Shown in pieces: positions 23,026-35,284 of a stretch of 64,000 bases of DNA. The notes below the pieces were generated by a model. It made no database searches and was not told where the DNA came from. It was given only the letters and a program-made list of their open reading frames with translations. Each line of letters opens with the position of its first letter. Within the stretch, counting starts at the first letter, position 1. A program made the position numbers and the translations under genes. Origin of the DNA: Strongylocentrotus droebachiensis (taxonomy: Eukaryota; Echinodermata; Echinoidea; Camarodonta; Strongylocentrotidae); assembly GCA_035222895.1 (NCBI GenBank), contig JAVYIG010002513.1, positions 62,001 to 126,000 on the forward strand, in the 5' to 3' direction.

Positions 23026-26000
23026 TTATTATTAGGCATTTAGCTACGCTATTCATAGTACACTATATCACAGCGCTTACAATAATATGCAATATAACAA
23101 TATAACCACAAATCTTAACATCACATTGAATAAACCAAAAAATAGCGAATCAAGTAGGTTTCAAGGAGTTTCTTAAAAACATCCACGGATGGAGCAGCTT
23201 TTATAATTGAGGGAAGTTTATTCCACTCCTTAGCTGCTGCAACAATGAATGTGCGATCTCCTGCCTTACTACGAGTCACATGAAAAGTCAATCGAAATGG
23301 GTCTGCATTGGAGCGAAGGTTTGTACGCACAGGTCGATTACTTTATTTTTTAAATTTATTTCTCCCTTCTTTCTCCTTTCTTATTTCTTTTCACAGTAAA
23401 TAACGCTGGTTTTAGTTTCTTCGGGGCGCTGGAGGCGATGAGTATGGAGAAAGCTAAGAATATGTTTGACACCAACTATTTTGGCACGGTGCGGTTGATA
23501 CGAGCAGCGCTGCCCATCATGAAGAAGCAGAAATCTGGTCGCATCGTGAATATCAGTAGCGTTGTTGGACATCTTGGTGAGTACGAGTATTTTTAAATTT
23601 TTGCTCCATTTCATTCCCTTAAGATTTATATTTCTGCTAGCCCATGAGAACGCCAGGCCAGGAGAACGATATTGTCGTTCGCGTGGGGTTTATATGGGTG
23701 TTTGTTTTAATCAATTAAAGGTAATACAAAGGTTTGGTATAGGGTCATGTATTTGGTTCAAATTAACATATTGGAAGCATTATGCGATTTTACAATATTC
23801 AATGATCGTTGTCGAGGTTAAATCGAGTCTAAAGTGATGAAATTGTAAATAATAAACTCTTTATGTTGTAAAGCTCCCTCTCAAGACTGATATTACTTTA
23901 GCTTAAAAACAAGGTTTCTTGACTAAAATGGTCGCAGCTACCATGGAATTGCCTTAGGCGCTAATTTTAATACTTGAAATTTACCGGGAGCACCGGTAAA
24001 TTTTGATTATTCAATTTGCTCGAAAGCAGAAGTGTTTTAGGAACTAAATTTGTTAGTGCTTATAATACATGCACAGGGCATTCAAATATATCAAAATGTT
24101 AAAGAATTACTATCCATCCAATTTTCAAAATTTCCAAAAACTTTGGATTACCTTTAAGATCGATTTCTATTTCTAATATGTATTTATACTATGGAATAAT
24201 TATATTTATATTATATCATATCTTCTATTATATTACTATTTGTTTATTTTTTAATCTGTTTGTCCATCTCTCTTTCTGTACCTCTAGGAAAAAACAGAGC
24301 CATTATGTTGAATAGCTCTAGATATATAGAAATATCCAGTCGTATTTTTGTTGAAGAATTGTTTGTTTATTTGTATATGTATGTAGGCCTATATCGTTTT
24401 CTTATGCGGAAACCCAAAACAAACCAGAGCAATACTAAAACATTAATTTTAAGATCGCTTTTTGGAGGGCTTACTAGATACTCATAGGTATGCTACACGG
24501 TGTATTAGTTTTGTGATTGCATAACTCGTAAAATGAACAAAGGTTCGAGTTGGGTTTAACGAATATATCAAAGGTCGATTTGGTTTGCAAACATGAGAAG
24601 AGCCTTATATACGTAGGCTAATCCAAACATGATTCTTTATAAGTGGTAAGGTATTGAAAATTGAAATCGCCCTTGAGTTGATTTCTCGAAAGTCTTTGCG
24701 ATCGTGTTCAAAAGTAATTTCTTTCCCTCTCTCTCTCTCTCTCTCTCTCTGTGAAGCTTTGCCTTACATGGATATGTACAACGCGTCCAAGTTTGCGATG
24801 GAGGGTCTTAGTGAATCGTTACTGCCACAGCTTAAAAACTTTGGAATAAGGTACGTGCTATCCCATTGAACTTATTAAAAATGAAGCCTAGTTCAGACAT
24901 GACTCAGTAAACCGTTACTATATTTATATACTTGTTTTATTTTGTATAATGACTGGAGTGTAAAGGCTTGTTCAGATATGATGAGTACTGGGGGTGTTTC
25001 ACAAAGATTCTAAGTCGAACTTAACTCTAAGTTGGACTTAAACATTATGGAGAGCCATTTGTAACCTTAAAATAAAATATTTCCAAAAGCAAAAATTGAA
25101 GTATTTTAGACTTTTCATAAATTGCGCATCAAGAACATGAAATCTCCTTGATAATATAAAACATGAATGATTTGAATCAACATTTTATGCCTTTTGAAAT
25201 AACTTTTAAAAAATATTTTCAATGATGCTAACGGCTTTCATAATCGATAAGTTCAACTTAGGATCTTTGTGAAACACCCCCTGGTGATGTAAAGTATAAT
25301 ACGCGTCACATTTTTGTAATATCTTATAACACAGCTTAATGAAAACATGCACACAAAAAAAAAAAAAATTCTCTTTGCAGTTGCCATTCGTTTATACGTT
25401 ACAAAAATATATGTATACAAGACCGCGGCAGTTTTTACCGCGACTTACCTGAACGAGCCTTTATACGATCAAATTTGAAAATAGGTCGAATGAATAATAT
25501 CCAATGCTGACATTTTCTTATTAATTGGATATGCTAAAAATTCGTCAGCTTTACATGAACACCTTGAGATATTTAAATATATTTTGTTAAAGAAACATTA
25601 CAATAACCCCAAAACACAAAACAACAAAAATAAACACACACATAGAAAGATTAAGTTATAACTCTAATAGAGGCACAGTGGTATATATATTGAACGTTCT
25701 TGACGAGAGGTTCTGGGTTCAATCCTCGCTCGGCGCTAGTATCCTTGGATAAGGTGTTTAGCCTATATGTGTCCATCTCTGCACAGTAATTTGTTGATAG
25801 TATACAAACAATACACAGCATGCAGTTAGGGCATTAGTATAAGAATTACCCACACAAGGTATCATATCATTGTTTTCATTTAAATACTTCTAATTTTATA
25901 GCATCAGTACAGTCCAGCCAGGACCAGTGGCGACAAACTTTTTAGAAGCTTTGGCCGCGAACGCCAGCACAGAAGAAGACAACAAAGACGTTTCTGAAGA

Positions 26001-29000
26001 AACGGTGAAGGTGAGAAATCGTCATATCCATAATAATCATATTTCATTTCTTAAAGGGATTGTATAACTTTGTCTCGCATTCTGAAACAAAATCCTGCAT
26101 TTTGCTCATGCTGCAATGATATTTATAAATATTTAGGTCAGTCAGGAACTCCGTGCACTTTTTGGAAGCCGATCGCCTGTCTGATTATCAAGATATTTAT
26201 GATTGCGGAAATAGAAATTAAAATCCTAACGGTTTTTCATAACACTACAGTCTATTGGGGGAAATGAGTATGGTACCCGCCCCCCCCCCCCACTCAGTAT
26301 TATTTAGGGTACGCATATGCTCGTACCCTCTTTTTGAAAGCACCCCCTATCTGAGGACTGCCAACATTTCCGAACCCCCCTTTCGCGGGCTTTTCGCGGG
26401 CTTTTCGCCATGATGCGATTTTCATCGGCTTTGAGCAGTGTCCAGCTTTCAGCACCATAAAGTAAAGCACTCCAAACCAGGGTTTTGACCAGTTTTATTT
26501 TCAGGCTAGTTGATAAGTTCCTGTCATTCCAAAGTACATGCAGGTCAACCATTCTCTTCTTTGCTATAGCTATTCTGATCTTTATATCAGTGGTACAGCT
26601 GGCATCGCTGTTTTTTGTAGATCCAAGATATTTGAAGCTTTCCACATCTTCGACTGTTTCCCCGTCGATCTGGATGCTGCGATCGGTATCTGAGGTTTTA
26701 CCAGCAACTAGGAGTTTGGTCTTTTTAACATTTAGATGTAAGTTGAGTTTCTTGCCGGCATCGTTTACTGCATGTGTGAGACTTTCAATTCCATCTTTGG
26801 AAGATTCAATGAGTGCTGTGTCGTCAGCATATCTGAGATTTGAGATGTTTTTGCCACCAAATTTAATGCCATAGTGCGCAACATCTGCTTCCCTCATCCC
26901 ACTTTCCGTGTATGTGACGAAGAGGTATGGTGATAGGATGCAGCCCTGTCTTGCACCTTTTCCTATCTCAAACTCTTCAGTGTGTTCACCATCCCAACGG
27001 ATTTTAGCTCTTTGGTTTACATAGAGAGATTGGATTAAAGGGACGAGGTGTTTAGGGAAGCCCATATCTAAGAAGATGGAGAAAAGTTTGTTGTGGCTTA
27101 CAGAATCAAACGCCTTTGAATAGTCTATGAACATAATAAAAGCTTGTTGATCCATGGCAATCACCTTCTCAAGTAAAACTTGCAAACATACAAGCATGTC
27201 CCTGGTCCCTCTGCTGTAGGCAGCCTGGTCTTCTGGTTGCTCTTGTTCTAACTTTTGTTTCATCCTGTTAACAATTATCACGAGTAAGATTTTGCTGGTG
27301 TGACTGATAAGGGCAATAGTCCTGTAGTTTGAGCACAGTTTTTTATCTCCAGTTTTAAACAGAACAACAAATTCCTGTATCTTCCATTCATCTGGCCAAT
27401 GGCAAGAGATCCAAATGCTCGCACACAATTTGTGGAGAAATTTGATACCATATGGTCCTGTAGCTTTCACCAGTTCGGCTGGTATTCCATCAATTCCTGG
27501 TGCCTTTCCTGCTCTGAGCTTCTTCACCGCATGTTCAACTTCTGAAAGAAGTGGCACTGGTTCTTGTTCCATTGTAGGGATCTTCTCTTCTGTTTGTGGA
27601 CTCTCATCAGTTGGTCTTTTGAAAAGCTCAGTTCCATATTCTTTCCAGCGGTCCATTATGTTTTTCCTCTGATCTAAAATGATGCCGTTCTTGTCTTTTA
27701 TGCATGATTGTTGTGCTTCTCTGAGGTTGGTCTTGACCGATTTGATAGCTGAGTACATTTCTTTGGCTTTGCCAACTATGTTGAAATCGTTCACTTCCCT
27801 GCATCTTTCTTCCAACCAGTGTGCTTTATCCTTCCTTATTTTTCTTTGGATTTCTGATCTTAGATTCTTGTACCTTTCTTCCTTGGCTTTTGTACCTTTA
27901 TCCCGTCTTAATCTGCTCTTCTCTTCAGCTAGTAAGAGGACTTCATTACTAATCCAGGGCTTCTTAGCACGTCTTGTTGCTTTACTAAGGGTTGTTTCAG
28001 CAGATTCTTTAAGTACTGTTTTGTAGACTGTCCATAAAGTTTCTGATGAAGCTTCTGTGTTAGCTTCTACTTCCGATAGATTCTTCTTGAATTTGGCTTC
28101 TGATGAGTTAAACAAAGACTGTAGAGTTTTGGGGTCTTCAAGTGATTTGACATTCAGTCTTCTTGATTTTGGTGTCTTGCTGACTTTAGACAGTTTGATT
28201 TGCATCTTTGCGACTAACAGTATATGGTCCGTATCACAGTCTGCTCCTGGGAAAGTTTTGGCGTCTTTGATGCTTGACTTCCACCTGCGCCTGATCAAGA
28301 TGTAGTCGATTTGGTTCCTATACCTGTCCCCAGGAGATTTCCAAGTGTATAGATTCCTCTTGTGGTGGTCAAACGTTGTGTTTGTTATAATAAGGTTATT
28401 GACATGACAGAATTCTGCTAATTTATCTCCACTCTCGTTTCTACTGCCAAGGCCAAATTTGCCTACTCCACACCTGATGTCTTCACCTTTTCCAATCTTA
28501 GCATTGAAGTCTCCCATGATTACTAGTGTGTCCCCACTGTTTACTTCATCCACAGTTGTTTGTAGTAGGCCATAAAACTGTTCTATAGTGTTCATGTCAT
28601 GTGTTGATGTGGGAGCATAGACCTGGATGATGGAGAGGTGTTTTGGTTTTGCTGTCAGTCTTAATTACCATCACAATTCTCTCTGATACTGGAGTGTATG
28701 CATCCAGTGCATTTCTGGCTTCGTTTGTGAGTAAGATGGCTACACCACTTTCACTTTTGCCGCTATCCTTTCCTGAGAAGACAATAGTGGTGTCTCTGTC
28801 TGGTTTGAGTACTCCTTCTCCTTTCCATCTGGTTTCGCTTAGTCCAACTATGTTTAGTTTCATACTCTGTAGTTCTTTTATCAGGAGTTCCAGTTTTCCT
28901 AACTGGTTCATTGTTCTCACATTCCAGGTGCCTAAACGTAGCACTTGCTTATTCTTGCATAGGTTAACAACAGACGGGATTGACGTCCTGCCATCAGATG

Positions 29001-29613
29001 ATATCCTTTCCGAGGCGGAGTTTGGGGTACCACCGTCATGGGCATATCTTGCCGCTGTCGCCTCCTCTTCCCCAGTAGCATTACGGGTGGGCACCCTGGG
29101 GGTCTCAACTTCCACCTGAAAAGGCTCGTTTCTCTTATTCAATCTGTGCATCATGTGGTATTCTCGGGAAAATTTACGACAGTGGGTTCCGGTTACCTTC
29201 TGCCTCACCCTGGTCTGTTCGTCCCCATTGAAATCAATGGGTTAACAACCCCCACCACGAGAAGGTGGACCAGGACGCTTGCCTGTATCTCACAAGTCGG
29301 TTGACCCCTCACTTAGCATGCTATTACTGCATGCATAAAGCTACCAGGGTCAGTCTCTTCCTTGTGTGGTCCATCACCAACAACAGTGATAAGAGACATA
29401 GGTTTATAGGGGTCGGGCAGAATTGTCTCTTGGTTAAAAAGAATTGGTTAAAAACTCGCCGCTCGGCCGCCGAGCAGGCTACTTTTGGGTAATGTGACCA
29501 TAGCATTAGAGCAGCTGTGCTAAGCCTATGGTATTGCTAGGCGCCTAAAGCATCCTCTAATATGGATGGATGGATGTACGCAATAAATGTAATTATTCTT
29601 CTGCTTCTTTTTC

Positions 29614-29645
<32 letters not shown>

Positions 29646-29965
29646 CTTCTGCTTCTTCTGCTTCTTCCTCCTCTTCCCCTTCTTCTACTTCTTATCTTTA
29701 TTATTATAGAAACTATTACTATTATTATTGCTACTTATATTATTATCATTGTCCTATTCAGCAAATGACGGCATTCCGACTCCTACTCCACAGGCCTGAC
29801 CTGTTCGCCGCCCAGCAGACCGGACCGGTCATCGACGTCATTGTGGAGTGCGTCGAAGCGGAGAAACCGAAACTGCGGTACCCGACAAGCGAGAGTGTGC
29901 GGAGGTGGGTCGCCAAGAGATACCGCGAAGAAGGGGTGACAGGCTTAGAGAGTTTGTTTGAATGA
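22186..29965 (+). CDS. Short-chain dehydrogenase, RDH8/HSD17B1-like, copy B (5 coding exons)
   Basis: Join 22186-22450, 23397-23576, 24757-24850, 25902-26010, 29762-29965: 852 nt, 283 aa, exon lengths identical to copy A. Same SDR residues: SGCSSGLG cofactor motif, NNAG, catalytic N115, S143, Y156 and K160, and VQPGPVATNF. Differences include CSSGLG for CSTGIG, NNAGFSFFGALE for NNAGFGFFGPLE, NFLEAL for NFGEAL, and Q for E at the exon 5 start. All exons are open with canonical GT-AG sites. Intron 4 is 3.75 kb because of an RTE-like LINE. A candidate 5' UTR exon (donor at 20425) is outside the duplicated block, so copy B may keep the ancestral promoter. Substrate unresolved (retinoid or steroid). 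Confidence 0.9.
22979..23030. repeat. (TTC)n microsatellite in intron 1, copy B
   Basis: About 50 bp of uninterrupted TTC; copy A has only a short run at the same place. Confidence 0.9.
23030..23335 (-). mobile_element. 5'-truncated CR1/Jockey-type LINE 3' end in intron 1, copy B
   Basis: A minus-strand frame at 23121-23330 reads RSKAGDRTFIVAAAKEWNKL then PSIIKAAPSVDVFKKLLETY, the characteristic C-terminus of CR1/Jockey RTs (WNxLP...FKKxLxxYL). It is followed by a 3' UTR and an ATT/CTT repeat tail. Shared with copy A. Confidence 0.8.
23397..23576 (+). CDS. SDR copy B, coding exon 2
   Basis: TTTTCACAG acceptor; V/NNAGFSFF to ISSVVGHL; donor CTTG/GTGAGT. Confidence 0.9.
23715..24157. mobile_element. 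TTAA-flanked MITE in intron 2, copy B
   Basis: Allelic to the element at 7356-7802; TTAA at both ends and inverted AGGTAATNCAAAG termini. Confidence 0.75.
24757..24850 (+). CDS. SDR copy B, coding exon 3
   Basis: (CT)n then TGTGAAG acceptor; carries YNASK; donor ATAAG/GTACGT. Confidence 0.9.
24957..25466. mobile_element. Nested MITEs in intron 3, copy B
   Basis: The outer element has ends AGTGTAAAGGCTTGTTCAG and CTGAACGAGCCTTTATAC. Nested inside at 24990-25281 is a second one with 34-bp inverted repeats starting GGGGGTGTTTCACAAAGAT and ending ATCTTTGTGAAACACCCCC, with only two internal mismatches. Neither is in copy A. Confidence 0.65.
25672..25830 (+). mobile_element. tRNA-type SINE in intron 3, copy B
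   Basis: Counterpart of 9078-9200, with CAGTGGTATATATATTG and GGGTTCAATCCTCGC boxes. Confidence 0.55.
25902..26010 (+). CDS. SDR copy B, coding exon 4
   Basis: TTTATAG acceptor; SISTVQPGPVATNFLEAL to SEETVK; donor AAG/GTGAGA. Confidence 0.9.
26304..29208 (-). pseudogene. RTE-like endonuclease-RT ORF, frameshifted
   Basis: About 965 codons in two frames. The break is near 28650-28670, where the frame with VMVIKTDSK passes to the one with PKHLSIIQVYAPTS. Endonuclease catalytic motifs (ETRW, GDFN, TDH) and the RT YADD box are intact, so the copy is lightly damaged: one frameshift, plus a divergent C-terminus after MAKSPRKAR. Confidence 0.8.
26304..29425 (-). mobile_element. RTE-like LINE in intron 4 of SDR copy B
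   Basis: Minus-strand element with AP endonuclease and RT. The first frame (29208 down to about 28660) has LGTWNVRTMNQLGKLELL and VGLSETRWKGEG. After a frameshift at about 28650-28670 the second frame runs to 26304 with QVYAPTS, MGDFNAKIG, NQIDYILIRRRW, CDTDHILL, then RT blocks MFIDYSKAFDSVSH, GARQGCILSPYLF, LRYADDTALIES and YGAESWTLLKAD. The LGTWNVR start and YGAESWT end are typical of the RTE/BovB branch. The final codons degenerate and no clear 3' tail is seen. Antisense to the host gene, and intronic. Confidence 0.85.
29425..29505. mobile_element. Right end of the G+C-rich MITE, copy B
   Basis: GAATTGGTTAAAAACTCGCC and CCGAGCAGGCTACT match 10645-10686, followed by GTGACCATAGCATTA. Here it lies before the (CTT)n tract; in copy A it lies after it, so it is a separate insertion or a rearrangement. 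Confidence 0.6.
29598..29692. repeat. (CTT)n microsatellite in intron 4, copy B
   Basis: About 95 bp of CTT/TTC with TGC steps, orthologous to 10221-10375. Confidence 0.9.
29762..29965 (+). CDS. SDR copy B, last coding exon
   Basis: CTATTCAG acceptor, then Q-MTAFRLLL to LESLFE and stop TGA at 29963-29965. Confidence 0.9.
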   Translation, partial: QMTAFRLLLHRPDLFAAQQTGPVIDVIVECVEAEKPKLRYPTSESVRRWVAKRYREEGVTGLESLFE

Positions 29966-30735
29966 ATTAGCGTGAAAGGATGATAGTGAATGTGAGAGAC
30001 ATTGTGGCAGCTCTAGGAATGAGGGGCTGGGTGGAGGGGTGGGGGGGGGGGGGGGGAACTCGGTAAAACTCGGTAAAACCCGATACAAACCGGTAAAACC
30101 CGGTAAAACTCGGTGAAGCTATCTTACTTGATGATCAGCTCCAAGATGATGATAGTGAATGTTCAAGATTTATAAAGTGGCAGATACAAGGACGAGGTAT
30201 CACAAAATAAAAAACCCAATCTGATATATCTTATACCACACAATACGCACACATAGAAAATGACATGCAATTGCCTAACACGCCTAGCTTAAGGTCGGAA
30301 CAACAATCGAAAGGGGGTTGAAATAGAAACATTGACATCTAGCGCAGGTCGGGTCGGGTTATTATGCTTTTTTTGTTTTTGTGTTCTTTTTTAATATTAA
30401 TCTAGGAAAAAAATACGTCTATCGAAAGTAATAGCGTAGAATATTGTCACTTCTGGCACTTTTTCTACCTCTGACATTTTTATACCGAACCTTAAAATAA
30501 AGTTGGATTTCAATCGAGAACATTATTTTGAAGCTTCTTGAGGATGTTTTATCATTTAAAATCGACTTTAGATCATCTGATAATAAAATGATCGGCTTTA
30601 TTTTAGGATATAATTAATGGCTTGTTGAAACAATCCCATACCCCCGCCTAGGTGAAGCATGAATTTGGCGTTACAAAATTTTCGTCTAATTATATTGATG
30701 ATTATAGACACTTGTTTATATGTTGTTAAAGTATG

Positions 30736-30741
30736 AATAAA
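30736..30741 (+). terminator. Candidate polyadenylation signal, SDR copy B
   Basis: AATAAA about 770 bp after the stop codon, in sequence shared with copy A. Confidence 0.4.
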
Positions 30742-31390
30742 ATATTCCTGTAATATTTGATGTCATTTTGTGTGTGTTTGTTTGTCGTTTTCTATAATAC
30801 TTCAATATTTGACTACAGAAATTGATATGATAGTGTTGATTGTTATTACTATTATGGTATTGTTTGGAAATATTTCCCTGATGGGGCAAATAATATTGAC
30901 AAGTTGAAAGGGAGAGTTCAAAATAGGCATGAGCCTGACAATTATATTTTTGTGTTCTTATTGAAAGAAGTGAACTTTATACCATGAATTATTCATGCCA
31001 TGGAAGTGAATTGCGAAATAAACTAAATTTGATAAGGGTCGCCCCACCCCCGCCCTTTTTGGTCGATGGTATCATGTTTTGAAGTCATTCTCTTAAAGGG
31101 AAATAATATTCAAATATTCCTCTGCTTCCTCATCACACTTCTTCTTCTTCTTGGGTTTCTTCCTCTGGGTCCCGTCTTATAAACAGTTGCTTTTAATCGC
31201 AACTTATTTGGCATTGATATCAATCGCAATTGTGTACATATATAAGAGCTAAAGACTGCAAACTTGCGATTGTGTGGAGGATCTGCGATTTTATCAATCG
31301 CAGCTCTTTATAAGACGGGGGCCCAGGTGTCAGTAGTATTACCGCGAAAAGTAAAAGTCTTGCATGAGTTGTAAAGAGAAAGATCTGGAC

Positions 31391-31542
31391 CCTGTTCATA
31401 GAACTTGATATCAATAACAAGTTACAAGCTACTGTTAAAAGCTACTGAAATCAAGGCATCTGATTGGGTGAGAGCAAATTTATCATAGAAATTAAGCATT
31501 TTTTATTTTTTTTATAGATAGAGTTTTATGAAACGGGCCCCT
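31391..31542. mobile_element. MITE of the GGACCCTGTTTCAT type
   Basis: Inverted ends GGACCCTGTTCATAGAACTT and AGTTTTATGAAACGGGCCC. Same family as 34599-34745; a left end also occurs at 16860, at the end of duplication copy A. Confidence 0.6.
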
Positions 31543-31689
31543 AAACTAATTTCAAGCAGAGCAGAGCGCGAGTAGTGTGAAGATTATCTGCTTATATATA
31601 TATAGGAATTATAAGAGATGCAGTGAAGAAGGTTATTGCCCTGGCCTTAAATATAAAATAGACGACAAGAAAGTGTGTGATATCAATTA

Positions 31690-32103
31690 ATCTTCTTCTT
31701 CTTCTCGGTTCATGATCTTCCCCTTCTTTGTTTTCTTCTTCCTCCTCCTGTTCTTGTTCTATTTCTTATGTTTATTTCCCTGTTTGGCTATCCATCTCTA
31801 CATTCATACCTCTCATATGCTCTAAATATTTCTTTTGAACCCGTACCCTTTTCTATTTAGCTATCCACTTCAACATCTCTACAACCCCCCCCCCCCCCCC
31901 ACCTCTTTCTCAATTGCTCCAAGATTTCGATCTCCTTCCTCCCTCTCACTGGTACATATTGGCTATCCATCTCTACATCCCCACCTCTCATATGCTCTAT
32001 ATCTCTCCCTTCTATTCTCTTGCTCACTGTATCTGTTACCACCCTCTCCCGACATCTCTACACTTCCCTCCCTCCCATCCTCATCTCTCTTTCTCCCTCC
32101 ATC

Positions 32104-32137
<34 letters not shown>

Positions 32138-32240
32138 CCTCCATCCCCCACCTCCATGCACCCTCGCCCTCCCTTCTCTTCCTTCCATTCCCTCCCTGCC
32201 TCCCTCCCTCGCTCCCTTCCCCATCTCTCTGGATTTAAAC
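31690..32240. repeat. Pyrimidine-rich low-complexity DNA
   Basis: Over 500 bp of C/T-rich + strand, with a C homopolymer at about 31886-31900 and (CT)n at 32110-32135. A diverged direct repeat (GCTATCCANNTCTACAT...) is present at about 31786, 31860 and 31962. No gene. Confidence 0.8.
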
Positions 32241-32459
32241 CTTACAAATAAATCACAAATTCAGACTCGGAATAAGAAATACAACAAATACTTTAATCTT
32301 TGGCACATACACGGTACACATAAACACGATAAGCACAAACATGATTGCTCTGAACACATCTCTTGCTCACACGTGTCCTACCTTATTAAAATAGCCTTCC
32401 TAAAGAAAGCAAAAATTGTATAACAGGCTCAGTGATTCCTTTAAAAATCATGTAAAACG

Positions 32460-32570
32460 CTTCTGTTTCATTCTTAATTATTTCTACATGCGCCTTGAGC
32501 ACTCCACAGAGTTTTGGCGCTATATACAGTAAGTTACATTTATTATTATTAATATTTCAGATGTCATACA
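32460..32570 (+). repeat. LINE/SINE-type 3' tail
   Basis: CACAGAGTTTTGGCGCTATATACAG-type block followed by (TTA)n, a common 3' end of marine-invertebrate retroelements. Confidence 0.45.
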
Positions 32571-32949
32571 ATTTCCATGTCAGGTAATTTGGTATTCTTT
32601 GCATATCATATAAATACAAGGCTGTAAACTTACAATCTATAAGATCATCTGATTTGGATTACATTGATAATATTTCCGTCTTGAAATTGGAAACATTCTT
32701 TTATTGCTACATTTATCTCATAAAAATCATGTACCTTCGTAGGAATATTGATTTATACACCGATAGAAAGTATGTCTTACAGTAATCACATACTAGTATG
32801 CCAGTTTGTATTAAAAATGTGTGATTGAAAATTGTTCAATATGTCACCGATTCCAGGATTTCAATGCATGTATCCCTCCGATACAAGTAGCTCTTGGCAT
32901 CAAGGCTAATATCAAATCACATGACCACTTTGTTCATACATGCAGGCCT

Positions 32950-34215
32950 TCAGCAAAAGGCACACAAAACTGGGTACACATCTACTCAGAGGCAAACAAC
33001 AAAACTATTAAGTACTGCAATAATCCATGAATTTGTAGACATAATGTACTTAGATGTAGAGTTGGGCCAGATATAAATTATCACAACTCCACTCATTCCT
33101 GCCAAGTTTTCACTTTAGGAAGATAGACAAGTATCGTCCCTGTTTATAGTATTTACAAAACATAAAGCAAACACAAATTGGTACAAATCTAATGATAGTT
33201 CAAATAGAAGAAAACAAAGAAAAACAAAAACATTATCAAGTACTGGAATAATCCCTGACTTCTAGATGTACATACATGTACAGTTGGGCCTGATATACAT
33301 TATCACAACTTCACTCATTCCAGCCAATTTTTCACTTTAGGAAGATAGACAAATATAGTCCCTGTTATAGTATTTACACAGCTTAAAGCAAACACAACTT
33401 GGTACAAATCTACTGATAGTTAAAGTAGAAGAAGACAAAGAAAAAGAAAAAAAAAACATAATTTATAATAAGTACTGGAATAATCTGTTACTGTAGATGT
33501 ACATAGATGTACAGTTGGGCCTGATATACATTATCACAACTTCACTCATTCCTGCAAACTTTTCACTTCAGGAAGATAGACAAATATGGTCTCTGTTTAT
33601 AGTATATACAAAGTATAAGGCACACAAAACTTGGTACACATCTACTGAAAGTTAATATGGAAGAAGACAAAGAAAAAGAAAAACATTATCAAGTACTGGA
33701 ACAATCCCTTACTGTACATGAACATAAATGTAAAGTTGGGTTTGATATATAGTATCACAACTTCACTCATTCCTGCCAACTTTTCACTTCAGGAAGAAAG
33801 ACAAATATGGTCTCTGTGTATAGTATTTATAAAGCATATAAGGCACACAAAACTGTGTACACGTCTACTGGTAGTTAAAATAGAAGGCAAAGAAGAAAAA
33901 AATCATTATCAAGTACTGGAATAATCCCTGAATTCTAGGTGGACATACATGTACAGTTGGGGCCGATATACATTATCACAACTTCACTTATTCCTGCCAA
34001 CTTTTCACTTCAGGAAGATAGACAAATATGGTCTCTGTTTATAGTATATACAAAGCATAAGGCACACAAGAATTGATACACATCTACTGATAGTCATAAT
34101 AGGCGAAGAAAAACAAAACATTATCAAGTACTGGAATAATCCCTGATCCCTAGATGTATGTACATGTACATGTACAGTTGGGCCTGAAAGATAGACAAAT
34201 ATGGTCTCTGTTGAT
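32950..34215. repeat. Satellite-like tandem array, about 222-bp unit
   Basis: The block GTTGGGCCNGATATACATTA recurs at about 33061, 33281, 33512, 33735, 33957 and (truncated) 34167. Each unit also has TCACTCATTCCTGCCAACTT, AGGAAGATAGACAAATATGG and ATTATCAAGTACTGGAATAA. Units differ by point changes and small indels, so the array is old. No ORF. Confidence 0.9.
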
Positions 34216-34598
34216 ATACAGCACTAATAATTGTGAGATGAGTCACTCCTGATAGCCGATAGGAATGAGTGCAGTTGAGAAAATTTGAGTAAAATTGAGG
34301 TTCTTTGAGGTGCATGTTAACTTTCAGGGGCCAACTGTATCTCCTTAACTTGAGTGAACCTGAACAGAATGCATACAATTAAGTACAACGTGGTACTGTA
34401 AATACTTAATCAATTACAATCACAATACAAAACAACCTCATAGTCAATATTACATTCAAGGGCGTCTTCCATAAAAAGTTGAAATTAAAATTACATTTCC
34501 GACCTTTTTTGAGTTGTATTTAATACTGCAACTTTTTAAAGCAAGAGGGTACTCGTAATGGAATTCCACTTCCAGACAAACTGGCTCAAAGTAACTGT

Positions 34599-34745
34599 GG
34601 GTCCTGTTTCATTAAACTTGCTATCAATAACAAGTGTCACATTGCTATGACAAATCTGCTCTCAGCCAATCAAATACAACCATTTCACTAGCTTATAATA
34701 GTTATTGCAACTTGTTATTGATAACAAGTTTGATGAAACAGGGCC
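34599..34745. mobile_element. MITE, 147 bp, long TIRs
   Basis: Ends GGGTCCTGTTTCATTAAACT and AGTTTGATGAAACAGGGCC; the inverted repeats extend through TATCAATAACAAGT, about 36 bp with few mismatches. Confidence 0.75.
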
Positions 34746-35284
34746 TAGATTTCAAATTTCTGATTCTAGATTTCTGATGTTCATTTTTGCAACTTACTAT
34801 TATAAGTGTAGACAAAAATAAAAGACTTCAGTAGGTCGTCCTTCCCAGCAATTTTTTCTGAATTACTAACGATCGGGCGTTACACCTTGGAATATTAAGT
34901 AACACAACTGGTTGACCAGATGCTTGTCACGGAGATAAGAAAAGAATTGTTTTTCAGCCAAGTACAACAACCATTGTTTGCAAATATTATGTCAGCTATA
35001 AAATGTTATTATGAAACAGAAAAATGTATAGCAAGAACAACTCTAACAGATAAATGTATACACAATTTGAATAGAGCATGGTATGGGATTGATTTTTGCT
35101 CAGGTATAAGGTTTTCTTGTATTTTAGTTTGCCAACTGATGTCGATATTAGATTCTGCCTGAGTATAGATGTTATGTTGCTAAAAACATATCTAAGAGAA
35201 AAGAAATCCATGAAAAAAATGCTTTTGGATTTAATTTGTTTTTCATTCATTTTGTCATATAAAACAGTTTAACAATTTGATCAT
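34746..35284. other. Intergenic, no gene seen
   Basis: A+T-rich. A 75-bp block at about 35085-35160 (GATTGATTTTTGCTCAGGTATAAGG...) recurs as a direct repeat at 35928-36000, flanking the repeat that follows. Confidence 0.45.

Larger units (their letters stand above)
22038..31405. repeat. Segmental duplication, copy B
   Basis: Collinear with 5738-16880. It begins at GGTATACCATTCAAC straight after the AATGGTA minisatellite and ends near 31405 in GGACCCTGTT, where a MITE terminus lies. Exons are nearly identical; introns are alignable apart from element insertions. Confidence 0.85.

Noticed and set aside
26485-26874. Plus-strand ORFs at 26485, 27415, 27679, 28643 and nearby
   Set aside because: Antisense shadows of the RTE-like endonuclease-RT.
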